Source of the DNA: Lentinula raphanica
Taxonomy: Eukaryota > Basidiomycota > Agaricomycetes > Agaricales > Omphalotaceae
DNA length: 64,000 bases
Assembly: GCA_027919835.1 (NCBI GenBank)
Contig: JANVFP010000011.1
Coordinates: 992,001 to 1,056,000 of the forward strand
Direction: 5' to 3'
Numbering within the stretch: the stretch's first letter is position 1; every line of letters begins with the position of its first letter. Below, piece by piece: positions 57,801-64,000 of this stretch. Position numbers and translations under genes: made by a program. The notes beneath the pieces are model-generated. The model made no database searches and was not told the DNA's origin. It saw nothing but the letters and a program-made list of their open reading frames with translations.

Positions 57801-60800
57801 TCAGATACCACCAGTCCACCACTAGTTGTATGTTACTGAAATATTTTTTCACGTAGGTTAGCATTGCTCGAGCCTTGTATAGTGAAGCCGATATATTTCT
57901 ATTTGATGATCCGCTTTCTGCTGGTAATTAAAGTTGCCCAGTCTACCAGCATGCTGAACTATCTGACATCTCATTTTCCCTTTATCATAGTGGATGCACA
58001 TGTTGGGAGGGCTCTGTTTCATGGTGCTATCGGACCCTTGAAACAAAATGGCAAGACAATTATTCTTGTTACTCACACCATGCATATCCTACCATACTGT
58101 GACACAGTGTATAGCATGGATGGAGGTTTCATTTCTTTAGTTGCCAGTGAACATCCTCCTCTTCCACTACAGAATCTGGAAGGAAAAGAGCATTCTTGGA
58201 GCAATGTTCGAGCTACTGTTAGGAATTACTCCCAGAGGAAAGGTGCGGGGACAGGAAGAGATAGTGGAAAGCTTATCAAATTGGAAAAAAGAAGTACAGG
58301 ATCCGTGCCTTGGGCTGGTAAGACGTTCTTCTGTTATGAATTTGGACCTGAGTATATCTTCGGAATTTTCCTGACACTGTGTTTGTAGTTTACTGGACAT
58401 ATGTCAAGGCTGGACATGGATGGATTACTGTTCCTCTAATTGTTGCTTCTATCATCATGATGCAAGGAAGTCAGATAGTAAACACATATACTTTAGTTTG
58501 GTGGCAAGCCAAGTATATTTTCCTCACTCTCACACTGCATTAGTTATACTAATAAGCTTTGCACAGTACATTTCTCCAACCATTCTCCTTCTACCAGGTG
58601 CTATACGCATCCCTTGGAATATCTCAGGCCTTGTTTACATTCTTAATGTATGTACCATATCATATGTATAACAACATTGCTGAAAATAAGTAATCTAGGG
58701 GGCTTGCAGTCGATACACTGTCAAGATATGTCTCAATCAATCTCCATAAAGATGCAGTCCATAGTATTATGTATGCACAAATGTCATTTTTTGATACAAC
58801 TGTAAGTTTTTAGAAGCTCTGAGAATTCTTCAATATTTGCTGATATTATTGAAGCCCTTGGGCCGGATTCAAAGTTTACTTGGCAAAGACATTGATAGTA
58901 TGTACTTTGACTCTGCTTCCACACTTACTTAATTTTTTCTCCATGATTTCAGGTATTGATAACCAAATTCCTAGTAAGATGAATCTGACAATTTTGAGAA
59001 CACAATTGACCGCAATATTTCAGCATCTGTTCGACTTTGTGAGTATACTATTCCTCGAGTAACTTGATTTATCAAATAGCTGAGGAATTGCTGGTTGCAG
59101 TTATCTTGACCATAGCCAATGTCATCGGAGCTGTGATTGTCATTTCCATCCTTGAACCATATTTCAGTAAGTTGACAATGCAGTCGAAGGTTACAGGTAT
59201 CCTGAAAATGATTCATTTAGTTATTGCAGTCTTTTTGATTGCTTTTGGCTATAGTTATTTTGCCTCATTCTACAAAGCAGGTGCTAGGGAAATCAGACGT
59301 CTCGGTACTCTAGTAAATGATTTTTGTGATCAGTGTTGACATTTCATCAGATGCTATGCTACGCTCCCTACTCTACGCTCAAGTTTCTGAATCCTTAGCT
59401 GGTATGTCTTCCATGCCATCGTTGTCCGTTGTCATTGAATTCAATTAACATCTTGGCTTCAAGGCTTGCCAACCATTCGAAGCTATGGAAAGATCCCAAG
59501 GTTCATACAAGACAATCAATATTACATTGATTTGGAGAACAGAGCGTTATTCATTACTGTTACAACGCAAAGGTATCTCAGTCTTCGTGCAATTTCAATG
59601 AATTGATTTCACATATTGCTTTCAGGTGGCTCGCAATTCGAGTGGACTGCTTGGGAGCTGTGCTGGTCTTCTTCGTAGGTACCATCGATGTCCACACCGA
59701 GCTCTGAACAACCAAATTATACAATCAGGTTTCATTATTTGCAGTCGCAGGAGTGTCCGGTATCAATGCGGCTCAGATTGGTCTTATTTTGACATATTCT
59801 AGTATGTATCCGATTGAATCGATTCGCGCCTCTGCTGACACAGCGAAACAGCAACACTCACTCAGTTGTGCGGAGTTGTGACCAGACAATCCGCAGAGAT
59901 TGAAGTCGGTGCTGTGCTACACTCAGTAGAGTGGATATACTCACGACTATTCAGAACTACATGAATGCAGTTGAACGAGGTACGACATCAAAGATGGGCT
60001 AGAAGAATCTGAACGTTGACTACTGTACAGCTGTTCATTACGGTAAAGCAGAGTCCATCGAACAAGAGCCACCTCATGAGATCAAAGCCTCGGAGCCACC
60101 AACATCATGGCCTCAAGATGGAACGATATGCTTTGAAAATGTCTCCATGACGTATCGTCCTGGTTTGCGAAACGTTCTTCAAGACATGAACATCAATATA
60201 AGGGCCAACGAGAAGATTGGTATCGTCGGTCGCACAGGTAATCATACTTTCGACCTGATTTTAAGGAACTTGCATTGACCTCATATGAAGGAGCCGGGAA
60301 ATCTTCGTTGATCTTGACTTTACTTCGCATTGTCAACTTTGAGGGAAGGTTATAATTGACGGGTGAGTCACTCACCAAGTCTAGATATCGAGTGTTGTTG
60401 ATCGAGGGACTTAAAAGGATCGATACGTCGAAGATCGGGCTGAAAGATTTGCGGACGAAGATAAGTATGATCCCTCAAGAGGTGAGCGGGGTTGATCAAT
60501 TGAAGCGTTGACGTTGAGAATCTGAGGAAATTCTTGTCCCTCAAACAGCCAACATTGATCAGCGGTAAGTACCTTCATACATTGCCGTATTGTCGTAAAT
60601 GAATTCCTTGCGAAGGTACCATTCGAACCAACCTCGATCCCTTTTCACGATATGACGATGCAACATTATGGAACGCCCTTCAAAGATCATACCTAGTGGA
60701 GAATGTCCAAGCTAATCTCGCGACGGAGGAAGTGACTGCCGAGGAGATATCGAATCAACAGATCATCACACTTGATACAGTGGTAGAACCAGAAGGAGCC

Positions 60801-61311
60801 AACTTGAGTGTCGGTCAGCGAGCATTGCTTAGCATTGCGCGTGCTCTCGTTAAGAACAGCAAGGTTGTCGTCCTAGATGAGGCAACGTAAGTATTTAGAC
60901 TGGCCCCGGAGGAGTTCTGACCTTTTTCAAAGTGCATCTGTGGATCCCGTAACTGAGGCCAAGATCCAAATGAGTCTACATTCGCAGTTCAAGAATTGTA
61001 CCATGCTGTGCATTGCTCGTATGAAGTTTCGAGTAAATCTCTTCATGTCGATCGCCTCATGTGTTTTGCATTTTCTAGACCGTCTTCAGACTATCATCTC
61101 TTATGACCGAATTCTAGTAATGGATCAAGGTTCTGTAGCGGTGAGTGCTGCTCCAACTCTCGAGGGCACAATTACGAATAACGTCCAGGAATTCGATACG
61201 CCGATAACTCTTTACGAGAAGACAGATGGAATTTTCCGCAGTTTGTGTGACAAAGGGGGTATCTCTCTGGAAGACATCGTTCAGGGTATAAGTTCGAGGC
61301 AAAGAGACTAA
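54864..61311 (+). CDS. ABCC-type (Yor1/MRP-like) ABC transporter, apparently frameshifted in NBD2
   Basis: More than 25 short exons, starting [11 protein letters not shown]. Two membrane domains and two nucleotide-binding domains. NBD1: Walker A GKCGSGKSS split by an intron, [27 protein letters not shown]2: [63 protein letters not shown] blocks [23 protein letters not shown] and [11 protein letters not shown] resemble fungal Yor1-type exporters of organic anions and xenobiotics. In NBD2, GAGGGAAGGTTATAA (60341-60355) reads into a stop; one extra G would restore the expected VIIDG strand. An alternative GTTATA donor at 60349 would bypass it but delete that strand. Walker A of NBD1 has Cys where Val/Ile is usual. 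Confidence 0.85.
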
Positions 61312-61539
61312 GTAGATTAGCTTCACAATCACTCACTTGATACATGAAACGTCCTATGAATTCCTGTTTTTGCTGCTCGAAGTTATAACTGAACCCTGGA
61401 CCTCGTGTTAAGTTAAAGAACAAGGGAGGAAAACTCGGAAATGCATTGCCATCAGAATTAGCGAGAAGCAAGTGAACTTTGAAGAAAGGTATAAGCGCCC
61501 GTGCCCTTCTCTGTTATGTTGTATTCCCGTTGACACGGC
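61312..61539. other. Short intergenic region before the inositol phosphatase
   Basis: A 228-bp gap with the transporter 3' end and the next promoter; nothing else seen. Confidence 0.3.
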
Positions 61540-64000
61540 ATGTACTTGTATTTGGCCAGCAATCCAAGGACTTTGATTCTCGCTACTAGTCCTTCCGAGG
61601 AACGAACTGGAAAACCCAGAAGAGCTCTGATAGTTCGTGCTGGTGTTAATAGCACCCAAGCTGTCGTTGAATTCTTGCCGAAGGATGAGGTAGACCTATC
61701 GAGTGCTGTGAGGCTGACGCAGAGGGGAATAAAAGGATGCCTTGGAATGATCTCTGTCGAAAACGGTGCGCTCTAGTCCACTGATCCTTTCCATTCTCAT
61801 TGACGGATCCATTGTAGATTTATTCCTCGCGGTTGTCACGAGCGCGGCCGAAGTAGGGAACACCCGCTCCTCAGAAGCAGCACCAGAGGCTGTTGCTCGC
61901 ATTCACGAGGTTGCTTTCTATAGTCTCACATCCTCCCTCTGGGACGATATTGAGTCGAGCTCGGTATCAAACGTCGACCTTTCAGACCGAGACTACAACA
62001 ATCCTCAGCCATACGAGCATCCATGCGCTCCGTTAAGCAAGATCCTTTCCTCCGGGACATTTTACTATGCCGTGGAATCTCAGTGGGATCTATCAACAAG
62101 GCTGTCTCGTCGACTTACCCGCGATCCAAATGAATCCAGGGACGTTGGGACTTACGATGAAAGATTCGTATGGAATGAATACATCGCGCGCAGTCTACTC
62201 GACTTCAGGGAACGTCTAGATCAGCATGAGCGCAACGATTTCGACCAGTGCCAGTTCGTCGTACGTCCTATACATCAGTACCTCGGAGATTTGCCTCATC
62301 ATAGCATAGATGTTAACGATACAAGGTTATGTGGGCGTTTTCTCTATGGCGTTACCTGCACCTCCAACGAATGGCGCCCCAACGATTGCCACACTCTCTC
62401 TGATATCCAGGCTGGGCTGGAAACGGGCAGGAACAAGGTTCAATACAAGAGGTGTTGACGACGATGGAAATTGCGCGAATTTTGTAGAGGTTTGTTCCTG
62501 TGCTTCTTTCCTTCATGACCGCATCTGACATATACAGACCGAAACTTTGTTCAGCACTGATCAGCATTGCACGAGCTATGTGCAGGTACGCGGTAGTGTA
62601 CCAGTATTCTGGGAACAACAAGGTCTCCAAACTTTCGGGCAACGTATACAAATCACCCGTCCGCATGCCTCCCAACCTGCATTTGAACGACATTTTGCCC
62701 AATTGACCGAAGAATATGGCCCCACTCATGCAATAAATCTACTGGGCACAAAAGAAAATGAAGCCATCCTGACCGGTGCTTATAACCGACATCTTCAAAT
62801 CGCTCGCGCAGGATTAGGAGATGAACTGGGTATCACCAATTTTGACTTCCATACTCAAGTCAGGATCGGAGGACACGACAGCGTTATGCGAGAGCTCAGG
62901 TGAGCTCAATTCCTCCTCGGATACATTCAAAACATTCAATAATTGGTAGACGTGTGGAAGCAATAGCTGACCATGTCGATTCATTCGGATTCACCATGTG
63001 CGACACAAGCTCAAACGATTTGATAACAAATCAACGTGGAATTTTCCGGACCAACTGCTTAGACTGGTGGGTGACACTCTTCTCATAGGAATTTTCCAGT
63101 ATCTCATTCCTATAAGCCTTGACCGGACCAATTTCGTACAAGACATATTATCCCGAACCACTCTAGAACAATATCTTTTGCTAGTTCGCAGAGAATGGAT
63201 ACATGCCAATACGCTTTGGCTGCACCATAGAGAACTTTGGGCCGAAAACGGGGACGCCTTGTCAAGAATTTATGCAGGCACGGGAGCATTGAACACTAGC
63301 TATACACGAAGCGGCAAGCGAACCTTGGCGGGTTGGTCTTCGGATTCGCCTACTCGATCTGAAACCATGTTTACGAAAAGTTTTTCAGGTGTATTCTCTG
63401 ACGCTACAAAGAGCGTTTCCCGGGCATATATCAACAATTTCCAAGACAAGGCGAAGCAGGCTTCCATAGATATGTTTTTGGTTCGTGGGTGTATACAACT
63501 TCAATGTGAAGCTAGCTTGACAATGGTTGCACTTAGGGTAATATGAGTTCTCAGAAACAAGTCACTATCTTCGACCCCATTCATGACTCTGTCCGAGCTG
63601 CGTTGGATAAACGTCTCCACGAATATTCACACAGCAGGCGATGTGTGATCTTCGTGGGGACTTGGAATTTGAACGGTCGGGTTTGTGTACCTTTTGTGAC
63701 ACTCGGGTTCGGTATTGATACAAATGCTCTTTATCGCAGCCGCCATCAGAGTCTCTACTTCCTTGGTTGTTTCCGCGGGATTGTAGGTCCTGTTTACCTA
63801 TATCTTGCACAACGATCATCTTATATCCTGATCTCGATCTCGCTGGGTAGCATTCGAAGAGTGAGATCATGCTCGTTATCACTGTGTGCTCATATTGAGA
63901 CGCCTTTTCAAGCCCAGATATATTTGTGCTCGGCTTCCAGGAAATCGTACCCCTCACAGCTCAGCAGATAGTTCAAACTGATCCTGAAAAGCGGTAAGAT
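61540..64000 (+). CDS. Synaptojanin-like polyphosphoinositide phosphatase (Sac1 + IPPc), partial at window end
   Basis: Starts [18 protein letters not shown]. The Sac1 domain has [20 protein letters not shown] and [40 protein letters not shown] and the catalytic CLDCLDRTNF, whose CX5R motif is cut by an intron (about 63072-63112). After a linker the 5-phosphatase domain begins with [10 protein letters not shown] and, in the last exon seen, [19 protein letters not shown]. This order is that of Inp51/52/53 (synaptojanin) proteins, which dephosphorylate PI(4,5)P2 and other phosphoinositides in endocytosis and Golgi-endosome traffic. The intron after QFV (about 62260-62309) uses the second AG to keep frame. 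The gene continues past the window; a GTAAGA donor lies at the edge. Which of the three paralogues it is cannot be told. Confidence 0.93.

Overview
The window is nuclear DNA from a mushroom-forming basidiomycete (Agaricomycetes). Almost every gene is cut by GT-AG introns of about 48-70 bp. The repeats include a Plavaka-type transposase and a DUF6532-like gene, both typical of this class. The housekeeping genes (Pol I largest subunit, SF3a and SF3b subunits, an eIF4A-III/Fal1 helicase, Did2, Svp26) are all fungal. No rRNA, tRNA or CRISPR array was recognised.

Layout. 1-11,044 is repeat-rich: an intact Plavaka transposase (195-3628), a DUF6532-like gene (4576-7352), AT-rich degenerate tandem repeats (about 7480-7995) and a 5'-truncated LINE-type retrotransposon ending in a (TTCC)7 tail (8750-11044). 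11,118-17,628 (minus) holds three tandem paralogues built on one long N-terminal helical module. Copy 1 carries a full G-protein alpha core. In copy 2 the chain switches, at the intron inside the P-loop, to a WASP-like tail (CRIB, polyproline, WH2-like, acidic). Copy 3 is a pseudogene. A decayed duplicate of the 5' end of the Pol I subunit gene lies next to copy 2, so the duplication unit contained the shared divergent promoter. The intact Pol I subunit gene (18012-24065) follows; its catalytic loop is coded by three microexons.

24,409-43,134 is mostly conserved genes: a disordered KEN-box protein, Lcl2, a membrane protein, a GPI-anchored PEBP-like protein, SF3B6, a tiny seven-exon Cys-rich protein, Fal1 and SF3A3 sharing a 73-bp gap, Svp26 and Did2 sharing a 157-bp gap, and a Ser-rich disordered protein.

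43,398-61,311 looks like metabolic accessory DNA: two tandem cytochrome P450s, an 832-bp hAT-like non-autonomous element with a perfect 8-bp target duplication in the promoter of the second, a siderophore synthetase of the IucA/IucC type, and an ABCC exporter. The second P450, the synthetase and the exporter each show an apparent one-base loss in a homopolymer, whereas the conserved genes read cleanly. The window ends inside a synaptojanin-like inositol 5-phosphatase (61540 to beyond 64000).

The most novel signal is the 11-18 kb paralogue array, where a common N-terminal module is joined to either a G-alpha GTPase or a WASP effector tail.
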